Shown: positions 13,263 to 24,592, numbered from the stretch's first letter. The stretch is 64,000 nucleotides of DNA from Adineta ricciae (GCA_905250025.1 CAJNOJ010000165.1:124001-188000); one strand, 5' to 3'. The notes: generated by a model from the sequence alone, not told the origin. Numbers and translations are program-made.

Positions 13263-15104
13263 ATGGATTCACAATCTCGCCTGTATGTTTGTGAAATGGT
13301 CAGATATGATTTGAATCGAAGGAATTGATTTTAGGAGTGCGCCGTATACGGAAGGAACAGCAGAATACATTCGAAATGGTGGCCGATACGCTCTAGCAAC
13401 AGCAGTGCTCGATAGCATTGTCTTGGTATTTACGATTGTTATAGCTTTTCTTCTTCGGTAAGTACGAATAAAGCAAATGGATTTTTATTGAAAGAATTAC
13501 TCTGTTCACAGCGCATCGGATATCTTTCCTGTCCGACAACAACGATTCTTATGCGACGATGCGCGTTACTATCAAGCGTATGAAGATGCAAACACTGAGC
13601 GAAATTATTTAATACTTTCAAATGCTTCCCTTTATGTAATTTGTTTACTTATTCCAATGATTATCGTAAGAATTTCGATGAAACAAATCGCTGTTTATTT
13701 TGTTTTATACAATGTTCTTTTAGATTTCAATTATAGAACTTGTTCGTTCGTTTTCATCGTACCACTCCTATCAAACTCGTTCTACATTACAATTTAAAGA
13801 GTGTTTGACTCGATCATTAGCTCATATTCTAAAATATCTTTGTATGTAATTGGATTTTGCTATTCATATGTCAACAAAATCTTTTCTAGCTGTGTTCGTT
13901 TTTGGTGCACTGACAGCAACGATATTGACAGATATTTTAAAAATCATGTCCGGTCGTTTGAGACCATACTTTCTCACTTTATGCGATCCGGATCAGAAAT
14001 CTTGTAATGGAATGGGTAGGTAGAACAATTATAAATTGATAGATACAATAGTAGGTTTTGATTTAAGGTTTGACTGATGCTGAATTCGTGTGTCTTTCGA
14101 AAAATATGACTGGATTATTACGAGATGCTAGGTAAATAAAAGAAAAGCTTCAGTTGTCTTCTCTTGATTGATTAATTTAGACTTTCATTTCCATCTTTAC
14201 ATGCGTCCCTATCCATGTATAGTGCCATATTTCTAGCGGTAGGTGATATTTTATTTTCAACTAAGAGAAAACTCAACAAGCCTTATTTGAACAGATCTAT
14301 TTACATCGAATTATTCGTATTGAACGTGTACGAATTGTGAAATCATTTATGATTATGTCAATCATTACATTGTCAATAGTAGCTGGTGGTGTACGATTAG
14401 CTAGTAATAAGAACCACTGGGAAGATGTAGTGGTGGGATTTACCTTAGGTGGATTACTTGCATTGTACTTAGTAAGTTTCATATGCAATGCATAAGAAAG
14501 TATTTATCGATAATTCTCATAGATGAAGACTTTTCAGTCATCTAAGTCGGTCACTGGCTTACCAGAAACACGTGTTGGTAATTACGATGATTATCAAAGT
14601 TATATTGAAGATCCAAATCAATACAATAAAGAAGTATCCTTATCGTTTTGTACTATGTAAAATTCGTATACTGATTGTGATCTAGATGGATCCAACCTAT
14701 GCTCCCGGAATGGACACTGTTTACCAAACAACCGGACACAGTATGGGTGGTCCTGAACAATTTTCTCTACAACCAAGCGCATCTCAGGGTAAATTATGAA
14801 TACGTTGCTATTCCTTTTTCTTAACAGATATTTTATCACAGGGCACATTGCAGGTGGTTTTGCTCGACATCGATATGATCTAAAGATTCAAATGCAACAA
14901 CAAGCAGCTGCAGCAGCGGCGGCCGCTGCGGCTGCGGCGATTGCCGCTCAACAACAAGCAACAGATAAATCGATGACTTCAGTTAGTCGTGGTGATACAA
15001 CTAATGGTGGTGTTATTCATCACTTGGCTCATCAAACTCAACAGCAGCCACGCGCATCGTCAAGTACTCAGCGTGCAAGTACATCACTGAGTGCCATGAG
15101 ATGA
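13263..15104 (+). CDS. PAP2-superfamily lipid phosphate phosphatase homologue (PLPP/PLPPR type)
   Basis: Six-pass membrane protein of the lipid-phosphate-phosphatase family, which dephosphorylates lysophosphatidate, phosphatidate or sphingosine phosphate, or, in the PLPPR branch, acts non-catalytically. About nine exons join. Motif C1 is KIMSGRLRPYF and is followed by TLCDPDQKSC. Motif C2 is SFPSLHASLSMYSAIFLA. Motif C3 reads VRLASNKNHWEDVVVGF. In active PLPPs, C3 is SR-x5-H-x3-D; here the nucleophile histidine position is Asn and the Ser is Val, as in catalytically dead PLPPRs, while C1 and C2 look intact. A long cytoplasmic tail follows, with poly-Ala and Gln/Ala runs (around 14892-14960), ending STSLSAMR. 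Probably inactive or altered in activity. Confidence 0.85.
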
Positions 15105-15293
15105 AATATTTATTCCTACATCACCGATCTTTGATTCAAATATTCAATAGAGGAGACAGATGTGTGTTGCTACATAGAACAAGTTGTGAAAATGATTAGT
15201 AGAATTATATCCTTTTTTGTTTTATTTCATTTGTTTTTTTTTGAAAAAGAAAAGAAAAGAAAAGAAAACGAACATTGTTTGATCTGTAAATAT

Positions 15294-15677
15294 TTATTCA
15301 GTATCATCGAAATTATCTTTGCTATTACTGTCATCATTATCATCACTATTATCATCATCGTGTCGATTGTATTGTTCATTGGATGTTTTACTAACATTTA
15401 TACCGTTTGTTTCAACAGGTAGATTGGGGACACTATCATCTTCTAGTAAAATTTCGCGATCATCAGCGTTATTATCACTCCAATTTACATCATTACTAAT
15501 ACGATCTATTGATTGCTGTACATAATCAGGAAGTTCAGATTTATCATCATTAGAATTATCCCCATCTTGATTAATTAGATCGTTCGTATCATCATCTTCT
15601 GAATTCGAATACAGAGATCGACTCGAAACTGTACCAACAAATAAGGCGAAGCAAATAATTGCCAAATACGTGCGCAT
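15294..15677 (-). CDS. Small acidic secreted protein, unrecognised
   Basis: A single-exon frame of 127 residues from ATG 15677. It starts with a clear signal peptide (MRTYLAIICFALFVGTVSS). The rest is dominated by Asp, Asn, Ser and Glu, with DDD runs near both ends, one possible N-glycosylation site (NVS) and no cysteines. An upstream in-frame ATG at 15737 would bury the signal peptide, so I prefer the internal start. Its 3' end faces that of the lipid-phosphatase gene, 190 bp away. I do not recognise the family. Acidic secreted proteins of this type can bind calcium or mineral, but nothing in the sequence proves that. Confidence 0.5.
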   Translation of the reverse strand: MRTYLAIICFALFVGTVSSRSLYSNSEDDDTNDLINQDGDNSNDDKSELPDYVQQSIDRISNDVNWSDNNADDREILLEDDSVPNLPVETNGINVSKTSNEQYNRHDDDNSDDNDDSNSKDNFDDTE

Positions 15678-16751
15678 GATTTGCTTGTTGTATGCAGAGC
15701 AAGATTTTTTTATCGAATGCCGATCGATGAGGTGCATATTCTTTCCTTTTCTTTATAAATGTTGTTTTTTTTTTCGTTTGCATCTATTGCGTTTATACGA
15801 CAGGACAAAAAACTTGCTCTGAAAAATTGTGCGAACTACAAGAAAAATATTATTTTGCCCCAACAGAAAAGGACATTAAGTTTGCATGGAAGTAATGCCA
15901 AACAAATTTCGTAAGACCAGGGAAAGAAAGAAAAGTTTTGCTGTTTTCGTAAGAAAACTCTCAAATTATTGGTAAAAACTTGTCAATAAATAAGATACGA
16001 GAGATGATTCATTTTTATAGTGTACGGCATCGTTGACATTTTGACTGAAAAAGAAGTCGTATGTTGAATGCTTTATACCTATGGAAGTTTTCTTTTAATA
16101 CGCAGTCAAAACGATAAATCGAGGCTATTAATAGAGTATCTGGTGTTTGATTAATACACTAGGTACACATTCTGTTTGAGTGGGTACCTTAGACAAGTAA
16201 CAAAATACTCAATGACGAGCAGGAGGATACAATCGTGAAAGTTCCTGCATAATTGCTTGTGAACCTTTGTCAAGATGCATTTGTTGAAATCTTCAAACTT
16301 CATTGACTACAGGTGCTAATCCGAAAACGAAGTTATCCGGCATCTAAAACGGCTGTTTAAAACTCGATGGAATGGTTGCTGGATACATTGAATAAAGTAA
16401 TTGTGACAGTAGTCAGCTGGGAGATTACGGCATCTCTAGACAGATGAAATAAGTGGAGCACCTATTTGAAAGATAAAATAACTCGCATTCATACACAAAT
16501 ATATACTTCAAAATTTTCAAGTCCAAGTACTTTGAGTTCACTAATTTAATGTTTGTCAACAAGTGAAACTTACAGCGACTTGATAAACATCAGCTCAGTT
16601 CAGAGGTTTCAGATATTTGTCTTTCTTATGTTCTCATGATATTAACGCAAGGTTTTTGCAACGTCATGCTTATGTATGCAAAATCGATGCATATTTATGT
16701 CTCCGTTTTCTTTTTTACTATGTTAGATCGAAACTGTAATTATTATTCGAT
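15678..16751. other. Mostly non-coding gap
   Basis: Apart from the degraded fragment at 16209-16420, I see no coding sequence. The last 100 bp (16652-16751) are partly repeated at 24236-24260, as part of the duplicated block described below. Confidence 0.5.
16209..16420 (-). pseudogene. Possible degraded coding fragment
   Basis: One minus-strand frame reads SMYPATIPSSFKQPF, stop, MPDNFVFGLAPVVNEV, stop, RFQQMHLDKGSQAIMQELSR and LYPPARH before a terminal stop. The amino-acid content looks like real protein but two in-frame stops interrupt it, and no splice sites rescue it convincingly. I do not recognise the parent gene. Confidence 0.3.
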
Positions 16752-17838
16752 ATGTCGACAATACCGAAACGTCAACTTGGCAAAAACGGTCCACAAGTAT
16801 CCGCGATCGGTTTTGGAGCAATGGGTTTATCAGCATTTTATGGTAAAATTGCTCCAGACGAAGAACGATTTAAAGTTCTTGATCGTGCCATTGAACTTGG
16901 CAGTACATATATCGATAGTGCCAATGCGTATGGCGATAATGAAGATTTATTAGGAAAATATTTCAAACAATATCCTCATCAACGTGAAAAAGTTTGTACA
17001 ATAGAAGAATATTTCGCATTATGACGAGTCATTTGTTGTTTTTCCTCAGGTATTTCTTGCTACGAAGTTTGGTATCATCGTTCTTCCAGATAACAAACGC
17101 GACGTACGAGGTGATGCTCAGTATGTCCATGAACAATGTGAACGAAGTCTGAAACGTCTTGGTCTCGATTACATTGATCTCTATTATGTGCATCGTATCG
17201 ATAGCAAAGTTCCAATTGAGGAGACAATGGGTGCACTAAAGGAACTTGTTCAAGCAGGAAAAATCAAATACATTGGTCTTTCCGAATGCTCAAGTGATAC
17301 TTTACGACGAGCCTGTGCTGTTCATCATGTAACAGCAGTGCAAATCGAATATTCACCATTTAGTATGGAAATCGAACACGAACAGATTGGTCTTTTGAAA
17401 ACTTGTCGTGAACTCGGTGTCGGTATTGTTTGTTACTCACCATTAGGTCGTGGTTTGTTAGGTGGACAATTGAAAAGTCCCGATGACCTTGAAGAAAGTG
17501 ATTATCGACGCCATCTTCCCCGTTTTTCCAAAGAAAATTTCCCAAAAAACCTTCAATTAGTCGAAACATTATCATCGATAGCGAAGAGAAAGAATTGCAC
17601 AACGGGTCAACTAACATTGGCATGGATTTTAGCTCAAGGTGATGACTTTGTTGTCATTCCAGGTACTACGAAAATCAAGAATTTAGAAGAAAACGTTGCA
17701 TCTATACAAGTTGAATTAAGCAAAGATGAAGAAAAAGAAATTCGCGCAGCGTGTGAAAAAGCCGATGTCGTCGGCGGGCGTTATCCAGAAGCATTTAGTT
17801 CTGTTTTATTCGGTAACTCAGCACCAAAGAAAAACTAA
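16752..17838 (+). CDS. Aldo/keto reductase (AKR13-like, microbial type)
   Basis: NADPH-dependent oxidoreductase with a TIM-barrel fold, in two exons (intron 16992-17049) and about 343 residues. Recognisable parts are RQLGKNGPQVSAIGFGAMGL and the catalytic Asp/Tyr in YIDSANAYGDNE. The lysine lies in LATKFGI and the histidine in LYYVHRIDSKVP. IKYIGLSECSSDTLRRA and VQIEYSPFSMEIE follow. The phosphate-binding end is YSPLGRGLLGG and VVIPGTTKIKNLEENV. This GAMGLSxFYG type resembles bacterial, fungal and plant YakC/AKR13 enzymes more than vertebrate AKR1 proteins, so horizontal origin is possible, with later gain of an intron. A decayed second copy, with remains of the same intron, lies at 24236-24592. 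Confidence 0.92.
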
Positions 17839-18394
17839 TGTTCATACGAAAAAACTCTTATATTTTAATAAAATAGACTTTCTTTGTTTGATTCTTATTG
17901 ATCCATAATGATTAACAGAAGCTTTCATCCACACGTCGACTTTGATCTTCATAGGTAATGTTAATAAAGGCGACGACGGTACACTAATGAAGAAGAATAA
18001 CTACGCAACTCTAAATGAGCACAAGTTAATACCTTTTGACGACGATGACAAAGGCAAGATGGATCGAAATGTGTGCGTGCTTCTCACACTAGATAAACAA
18101 AATCACTTTCGTTATTTAAACAAAACAAAACAAGAAAAGAAATGAGCTCTTGTCGCTGTTTTACCTCCATCAATATTGATCAATTCGACTCACTTCTATC
18201 CTATCTTCCCAGATTGTTCTTCTTTCTCTCTCTCTTTTTTTGTCTTCATGTGAATGGCAAAAAGATCAAGAAGAAGAAAAACCGATGTGTTAATCAACAA
18301 ATACTTGTTCTATTGAATGCAATCCTATTCATTGTATACAGCTTAGAAGAGCATCACTTTTCACATTGTTTTCTTTCTTTCATTCTAGTAAATT
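17839..18394. other. Intergenic stretch
   Basis: Holds the aldo/keto reductase 3' UTR, with AATAAA at about 17866, and probably the cadherin promoter. Open frames at 17942-18402 look random and Lys/Leu-rich, without homology. Confidence 0.5.
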
Positions 18395-20967
18395 ATGCTT
18401 AGTCATTTCTGGTTGGTGTTTGTTTTCATTAAATATTCATTTTCAAACATATTAGTTACAAATTATCCAACTATTGATCTAGTAGAAAACAGTCCATTGA
18501 ATACGCTTGTAATTCAATTGACAACATCGTTGAATATCACTCGAACATCGAAATTGGTTTTATTGAACATGAGTGGTTTCGAATCCGATGTTTTTACAAT
18601 TGTGAATGGAAGTATTTACACAACAAACTCAATTGATCGAGAAGAATTTCTTCGAAGGAAATATTGCTTAGATAATTTGTATTGTAAAGTCGAATTACAA
18701 ATTCTCGTGGATAATGGATTAGCTTATTGGGTTATTCCAATTCATGTCGTCGAGTAAGTTTCGAGTTGTACAAAGATGAACTATTCGTTTTTGTTTTGTT
18801 CCTAGTGAGAATGATAATAGACCTGAATTTGCACAAAAAGAAATCGAGTTGAGATTTCGGGAAAATATTCTTAATGGACACAAAATTCCGTTTTCTGGTG
18901 CGAAGGATCTTGATGAAGGTCGGAACGGTGAAATTCACTACGTTCTCGATTGTTCCAATGATTTTCATGTAAATAAAAGTTTCACCAATCAATACATTCA
19001 ACCGTCAATTAATTGTTTCCCATTGTTTCAACTGATCGTACTTTCACAATCTCCTTCATCAGTTAATTATGATCGACTAGCATTAAAATTCCTTCCTTCA
19101 TCATCTGTTAACATTGAAAATGAATATAAACTTCGACTCTATGCCATCGATAATAATGAAAATGGTAAACAGTTAGACAGTTCAATGAATTTGATTGTTA
19201 AAATTGATCGGAAAGAAAAAGCACCATGGTTTACTCAATCAGAATATGATTTCGTTGTAACAATCAATTCTTCATCGCGTCACAATGAAAGCATTCTCGG
19301 TCGTGTTCATGCCATATCAAATGATCCGTCACAAGTTATTCGTTATAAACTATTATCGGATAGTAGCAAAATTCGTATCAATTCTTTAACAGGTGAAATC
19401 GTTCTCTCAAATTCCAACTTGACAAAATTAAATGACGAAATCGAATTCTTTGTCCAGGCATCGACATTGTTGAAAGAGAAAGTAACGAATTTTTTAACTA
19501 CACGTTCGAAAGTGAAGGTTATCTTTCGTTCGGCTGAATTGTTAAATAATATAACTTATCATTTTCAAACGATTTCATCGTTAAATCAAAGTAAAATCCA
19601 ACGTTTAAACTCGACCAACACATTTGTTATCGATGAACATGTTCAAATCAATGAAGATCTACTCAAAATATCTCTCATTTCAAATCCTTATCGTTCTGAT
19701 AAATATATTCTTTCATTAGATAATTATCTTTCAACATTTTCACTGATTTCAACTACACCATTGAATACTTATATTTTACGAACTCGTCGACGTCTGACAC
19801 CCAAAGCAATTTACATGTTGAATATTGGAGTGAAACATAAATTATCTCAACAATGGTTGCCAAATTTAAGAATAGAATTTATTGTGATCGAACAATGGTC
19901 AACCACAACGATGACAACGAGAACATCATCAACGAAATCTCGAGTTATAATAACAAATACAACAGTTTATGCGGAACCAATCGGCTTTTGTATTGAGAAT
20001 AAGAATTATGTGTTACATGAAAATCATGATGAGAAGATTGGATTTTTAAAAGTAATCGAAACCAATGTTCATCTTAGTCAAAATCGAAGTTTATCATCGA
20101 ATTCATTTCTCTTGATCAATTCAAGTGAAATAACGATCGATGGATGTCGAATGCATATGGATCGTCTAGAGAGTTCGTTAAACAAATCTTTACGATATCA
20201 ATTATGCTCATTAACAGACGATACTGATTGTTATAATATTTCATTTACCGAAGAGATGGATTTAGAATCGAAATCAGATGAAAAACATAATCTTCGAAGT
20301 TGGTTTTTACCGATGAAACCAATTGAAATCGTTATGTTTGTACTGTCCATGGTATTCGTTCTCATAACAATCGTGCTGATTATCCTGATCTGTCGATTGA
20401 AAGGTGTGCATATTTGTTTAGCAATAAAAAATTATTTGTTTTACGGAAAGAAATATGGACTGAACAATAATTCGCATGTAACTGTGTCACCTTCAAAAAT
20501 GACTGTAAATATCAATATTTTCCTGTATAATTCTCTGCTATGTATATTTTAGCAACAAGTTCATTCAATTGTTATTCGAGAATCTCATTCATCTGCACTT
20601 CAACCAATTCACATTCGTAAGAACGATTTTTTTCCTTCTGACTTTTGACTTAATTACTTTCCATTTAGAAAAAAATGATATTTCTGAACCATATATCTAT
20701 AATATTGATCATCTACTTGATCGTGAACCACTTCCTTCAACAAATATGTTTACACTTCCGTCTCCTGCTCAGATGTCATCATCATCATCATCGTTGACTT
20801 GTTCGCTTCAACGCGAAGGTCGAACGAGATTAACAATGGACAATCGACCGAGTACAACTCCTCGAACATCTTCGTCATCGTCATTTCTTCAAGAAACAAA
20901 ACAACTTCTTGAAATGATTTCTTCGAACTCAAATCTGGATTCATCGCGATTGGCATCCGATGTGTGA
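18395..20967 (+). CDS. Short cadherin-domain single-pass membrane protein
   Basis: Adhesion-type protein of about 800 residues. A signal peptide (MLSHFWLVFVFIKYSF) precedes a protocadherin-like N-terminal repeat ending VVE|DNRPEF, the DxNDNxPxF linker. The next repeat has the calcium-site pattern GAKDLDEGRNGEIHYVL, then LYAIDNNENGKQLDSS and APWFTQSEYDFVV. Later repeats are divergent (INSLTGEIVL is still typical) and lack many calcium ligands. One TM helix (IEIVMFVLSMVFVLITIVLI) follows. The cytoplasmic tail spans two small introns (near 20503-20552 and 20612-20668) and is Ser-rich, ending SSRLASDV. Only three or four cadherin repeats are present, far fewer than in Fat or Dachsous. The duplicated block at 24-26 kb lacks this gene. 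Confidence 0.8.
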
Positions 20968-21444
20968 GAACAAACATTAAATTCTGACGACTACATATTT
21001 GTTTTTCATGGAAAATATATATAAATTAAAAGAAATTCCATTTCTATTAGTGATATAGGTGATCTCGTATAAAAGATGAGAAGACACATCGATGTCTGAA
21101 TGACGATATGAAAGTACGGCACTCATAGACCAACGATTCGCATACCAGGAAGTTGCATTTCACTAATGTACACGTGTCAGAAAAAAAATGACGAATGATT
21201 TGATTTGATTTTTAACGAACGAACAATAATTTTGTTGTGTAGTTTTATCCTCAGATAATTCATCCAACTTATTCGATAACTACTTTATTTGGTCACTTTT
21301 ATCTTGTATTGACAATCTCTATCAGTCGAAAGAGTATTTAATTATATACAAAATTCACGAACTGTAAAGCAACATCTCAATTGGCTCACAACCGATAGGG
21401 AAATGTTTGAAAAAAAGAAAGTACAAAGATGTACTTTTATTTAT
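20968..21444. other. Intergenic stretch between convergent genes
   Basis: 3' UTRs of the cadherin-like gene (+) and of the small membrane protein gene (-). No coding signal seen. Confidence 0.6.
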
Positions 21445-21753
21445 TTAAACATCCGCTTGCCTTTCAATGGCTAAAACAATGAGATTTCGTATAAAGCCAA
21501 GGAGAAAGCCCATTGGAAATTTTTTCACGTAGGGTGCAACAATATTCCATTTCTCAACCCAACCTTTTCTTTTTTCTGCTAATGCCTTTTCCTTCAGATG
21601 ATCTTTATAAAGTGTCATCACAAGTTTAAACGTCGTTGCTAAAGTTAAACTGGCAAGAATAACTATAAATAATAGACGATACCAATTTTGCTGACACCAT
21701 GTCGAGTCGGAATAAGTATCGTATTCATCGGCACAATTTGAATTACTATTCAT
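21445..21753 (-). CDS. Small one-TM protein A, unrecognised
   Basis: An intronless frame of 102 residues from ATG 21753, which lies 13 bp after an acceptor-like TTATTCTCTTAG. It has a polar, Asn/Asp/Tyr-rich N-terminus, an aromatic CQQNWYR just before one membrane helix (LLFIVILASLTLATTFKLVM), then a basic YKDHLKEKALAEKRK segment. The amphipathic end contains KKFPMGFLLGFIRNLIVL. The layout and the W-[YF] and YK-[DE] positions match neighbour B, so the two look like old tandem paralogues. A longer start at 21807 exists. No known family recognised. A decayed copy lies at about 24700-24860. Confidence 0.6.
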   Translation of the reverse strand: MNSNSNCADEYDTYSDSTWCQQNWYRLLFIVILASLTLATTFKLVMTLYKDHLKEKALAEKRKGWVEKWNIVAPYVKKFPMGFLLGFIRNLIVLAIERQADV

Positions 21754-21843
21754 ATTAGAAAGATAACTAAGAGAATAACAAACAAAACTAGAGCTGAAAT
21801 CAATCATTCGATTTCACCCGCATTTTCTTTACGACAAGTTGCA

Positions 21844-22203
21844 TTATTGTTCGAAAATTGTTGTGACCATGTCATTGATTAATTCTTTGAAAACTGTCAC
21901 TATTTGAACATTGTTCTTCTTGAGCCATTTAGCTATAAATCCATCTTTAGCAACCAAGTCTAGCACTGCATTAGCAAGACCATGTTGCTGTTTAAAATCA
22001 TTCTGAATACGTTTGCGCTGTTGAGTCAGTTCCGTCTCTTTATAAAAAATGTAGCCGAGACCACTTACAATCGCCAAATTGATAATTACAAGTGTTGTAG
22101 TTGCGATGTGAAACCAATATCGATCGCAAAATGATGAAGAACGTCTTTTTCGACGAAAGTCATCATATGAATATCTGCCCGAAGCAATACTTGTATCACT
22201 CAT
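21844..22203 (-). CDS. Small one-TM protein B, unrecognised
   Basis: An intronless frame of 119 residues from ATG 22203. A basic, Ser/Arg-rich N-terminus (YDDFRRKRRSSSFCDRYWF) precedes one membrane helix (IATTTLVIINLAIVSGLGYI). The stretch FYKETELTQQRKRIQNDFKQ then leads into a C-terminal amphipathic region (AVLDLVAKDGFIAKWL, VFKELINDMV). It lies 90 bp upstream of paralogue A on the same strand and is divergent from the glycosyltransferase (255 bp apart). Function unknown. A decayed copy at about 24990-25300 keeps recognisable pieces of both ends. Confidence 0.6.
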   Translation of the reverse strand: MSDTSIASGRYSYDDFRRKRRSSSFCDRYWFHIATTTLVIINLAIVSGLGYIFYKETELTQQRKRIQNDFKQQHGLANAVLDLVAKDGFIAKWLKKNNVQIVTVFKELINDMVTTIFEQ

Positions 22204-22457
22204 TGTGACGTTTCCAACGAACAAAAATATGAAATTGAAAAGCACAAATGTAACTAAGGAAGATTGATGTAATAGTCCACATCGTTTTTTTTTCTCTCTT
22301 CGTTGTTCTTATCACGTTCGAATATGAATCAATCAACCGAATCAAGAGAAGTAACGTGTTTGACGATGGCGATGATATAGGAAGACTATATAAAATCATC
22401 TTGTAGTCAGTTTATTATCTAGCTTGTTGAAATGTTGAATAAAGTTTTCTTTACTCG

Positions 22458-24115
22458 ATGAGTCAGTCAAAAGCAGTTTTAAGACGATTTATTTCTCTTA
22501 AAATTATCTGTGGACTAAATACTATCGTTTCATTATTTATTATTGTACTTGTCAATAAGAATTCAACGTATCATACAATTCTCACGCAGCCCGTGCATAC
22601 CATCAATGACGCATTGAAACAAGAATTAATCAATGAACATTTACTCAGTTATTCACAATTTTATAACAGTTCATCGTACGAATGTAAAATAAAGTCAAAC
22701 AATGATCAGCTGGAAAAAGAACTTAATGCTACAGCACGACTTCTACCCACTCTTGGTCGAAATATTGTCCCGTATCCAAATGATTATTTTCATGGTCGTG
22801 GAATTGTTCTTACCATCGGAAAATACCAATTACCATTTGCTAAGGTTAATTTAGAAATGATCCAACACACTAGGACGAGATTACCAGTTCAAGTAAGTCG
22901 ATCTTCTCATTGTTAGAACTTATCAAGGTCTTTGTCTTTATTTAGATTTGGTATTCATCACAAGAAATCCAAGATGGCGACGTGACTGACTTATTGATCA
23001 TTGCTCCTCGCGTCAACTTGAGTATATGTTGTTTTCTACAAAATCGATGTCGGAATTTAATTCGAACATGGCAAATAAATTCTCAATATGTTTTTAAACC
23101 ACATATAACCAATGCTGAACAACGATTTGCTTACAAACCAGCGGCAATCATCAGTTCGACATTTGCCGAAGTACTCTTTCTTGATTCCGATGCATATCTA
23201 ACACGAGATCCTGAGGAACTCTTTCTTCATGATCCGATGTATCTTCAGTTCGGTACACTCTTCTTTCCAGACGCACACATCAGTCGACAACATTCCAGTG
23301 TTTGGAAACTATTCAATACAACTTGTGGAGAAAATGAATTTGAGTTAGATAGTGCAGCAATATTAGTAGATAAAAGACGTGCTTGGAAGGGACTCTTCAT
23401 AACCAAGCTAATGAATGATAATTATCGATACTTCTATGGGGTAATTCAGTATAAAATTCGAAAGTAATGCTGAATTGTCATATTTCAGAGTATAAGTGAT
23501 GGAGATAAAGATACATTTCGGTTCGGTTTTCGTTATATGAACGTGAAGTATTACATTGTAATGATTCCATGTGCTGTAAGTTTAGTTTATGCTAACTTTC
23601 CAACACTTTCAAGTGAATTCTCTTTTAGACTGGTCAATTTAATGGTAGTCATTTTTGTGGTTTAACACTTTGTAAGACTGATAGTCTTGCACAACATATT
23701 TACATTAAGTATGAATTAATTCAAACGTATTTCTTTATCTTTGATTGTTTCGTTTCTTTTCAGTCATGTTCATATATTTAAATATGAAGATGTTTCTTAT
23801 ACAACTGAGAATTTAGAATATACTCGTATTGGTCTTGGTGATCCGAATAACCATTCGTATTTTTTCATGCATTGTCGATTACCAGGTGGACAAACAAGTT
23901 GTTTCCATATTGTTGCTCAACCAAATCCAGAAGTTATTCCAAATTTTTGTTATATAGGTGAAATTTCTCTGAAAGATATCGAAGACTATAAATATCAATC
24001 GAATGAAGTATTACTGTTCGACAGATCAAGATATAATCGAATCATATTGACTAAAACAAACAATGTAATGCCGCATTTTATTGAAAATTTAATCAAATCT
24101 TCCCATCATTTATAA
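22458..24115 (+). CDS. MNN1-type alpha-mannosyltransferase-like protein
   Basis: Predicted Golgi type II glycosyltransferase of the putative mannosyltransferase family known from fungal MNN1 (Mannosyl_trans3). The short basic N-terminus is followed by a membrane anchor (IICGLNTIVSLFIIVLVN) and a stem with several N-glycosylation sites. The catalytic part has GRGIVLTIGKYQLPFAKVNL, IQHTRTRLPVQIWYSSQE, AEQRFAYKPAAIISSTF and the metal-binding DSD in EVLFLDSDAYLTRDPEELF. FFPDAHISRQHSSVWKLF and FELDSAAILVDKRRAWKG follow, and the protein ends IKSSHHL. About five exons, with introns near 22891-22946, 23440-23489, 23578-23628 and 23710-23761. This family is typical of fungi and algae and rare in animals, so an old transfer is plausible. 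A decayed copy of its 3' end is at 25523-25760. Confidence 0.8.
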
Positions 24116-24235
24116 ATACATGATAATCTAGAATCAAAGACACTACAATCGATATCTTAAGTTTTGTCTTTGATTCATTACTTTCCAAATATTGCTAGTC
24201 CTAGTAACATTGAATTGACCAACATCTGTGTCATT

Positions 24236-24592
24236 CTTGCTTTTTCAACATCATGCTTATAACATTGTCATTGAACTTGACAGTACATACATCGGTGATA
24301 ACGACGATCAATGCGAAAAAGTTAGTACGATCGAGGAATATCTAATGAATTAATTCTTGTTTTTCTCCAGATATTTCTTTGTTTGTCCAGTTTGATGTTA
24401 TCACGATGCGAGGTAGTGTTCAATACGTTCATGAATAATGTGAAAGAAATGTGAAACCTTTTAGTCTTGGTTATATTGATCTTTACTCGATATAATCATA
24501 TGATTAGTTGATTATTTTTCAAGAAAGGAACGTTATTTGAATCTAAAACCTTTGAAAAACTGAATTGTAATATTTTAAATTGAATAAATAGA
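24236..24592 (+). pseudogene. Decayed copy of the aldo/keto reductase gene
   Basis: Runs collinearly with the intact gene: the upstream element TCATGCTTAT, then ATTGAACTTGACAGTACATA (intact gene: ATTGAACTTGGCAGTACATA), a diverged version of the intron ending TTTTTCTCCAG, then ATATTTCTTTG, CGAGGTAGTGTTCAATACGT and ATATTGATCTTTACT. The whole 3' half of the gene is deleted. The last 60 bp resemble the stop codon and polyadenylation region of the intact copy. Frameshifts and stops are frequent. Retention of intron sequence shows a DNA-level duplication rather than a retrocopy. Confidence 0.8.

Noticed and set aside
16752-17838. Possibility that the region is bacterial contamination
   Set aside because: The reductase carries a spliceosomal intron and its decayed copy retains that intron, so it is resident nuclear DNA.
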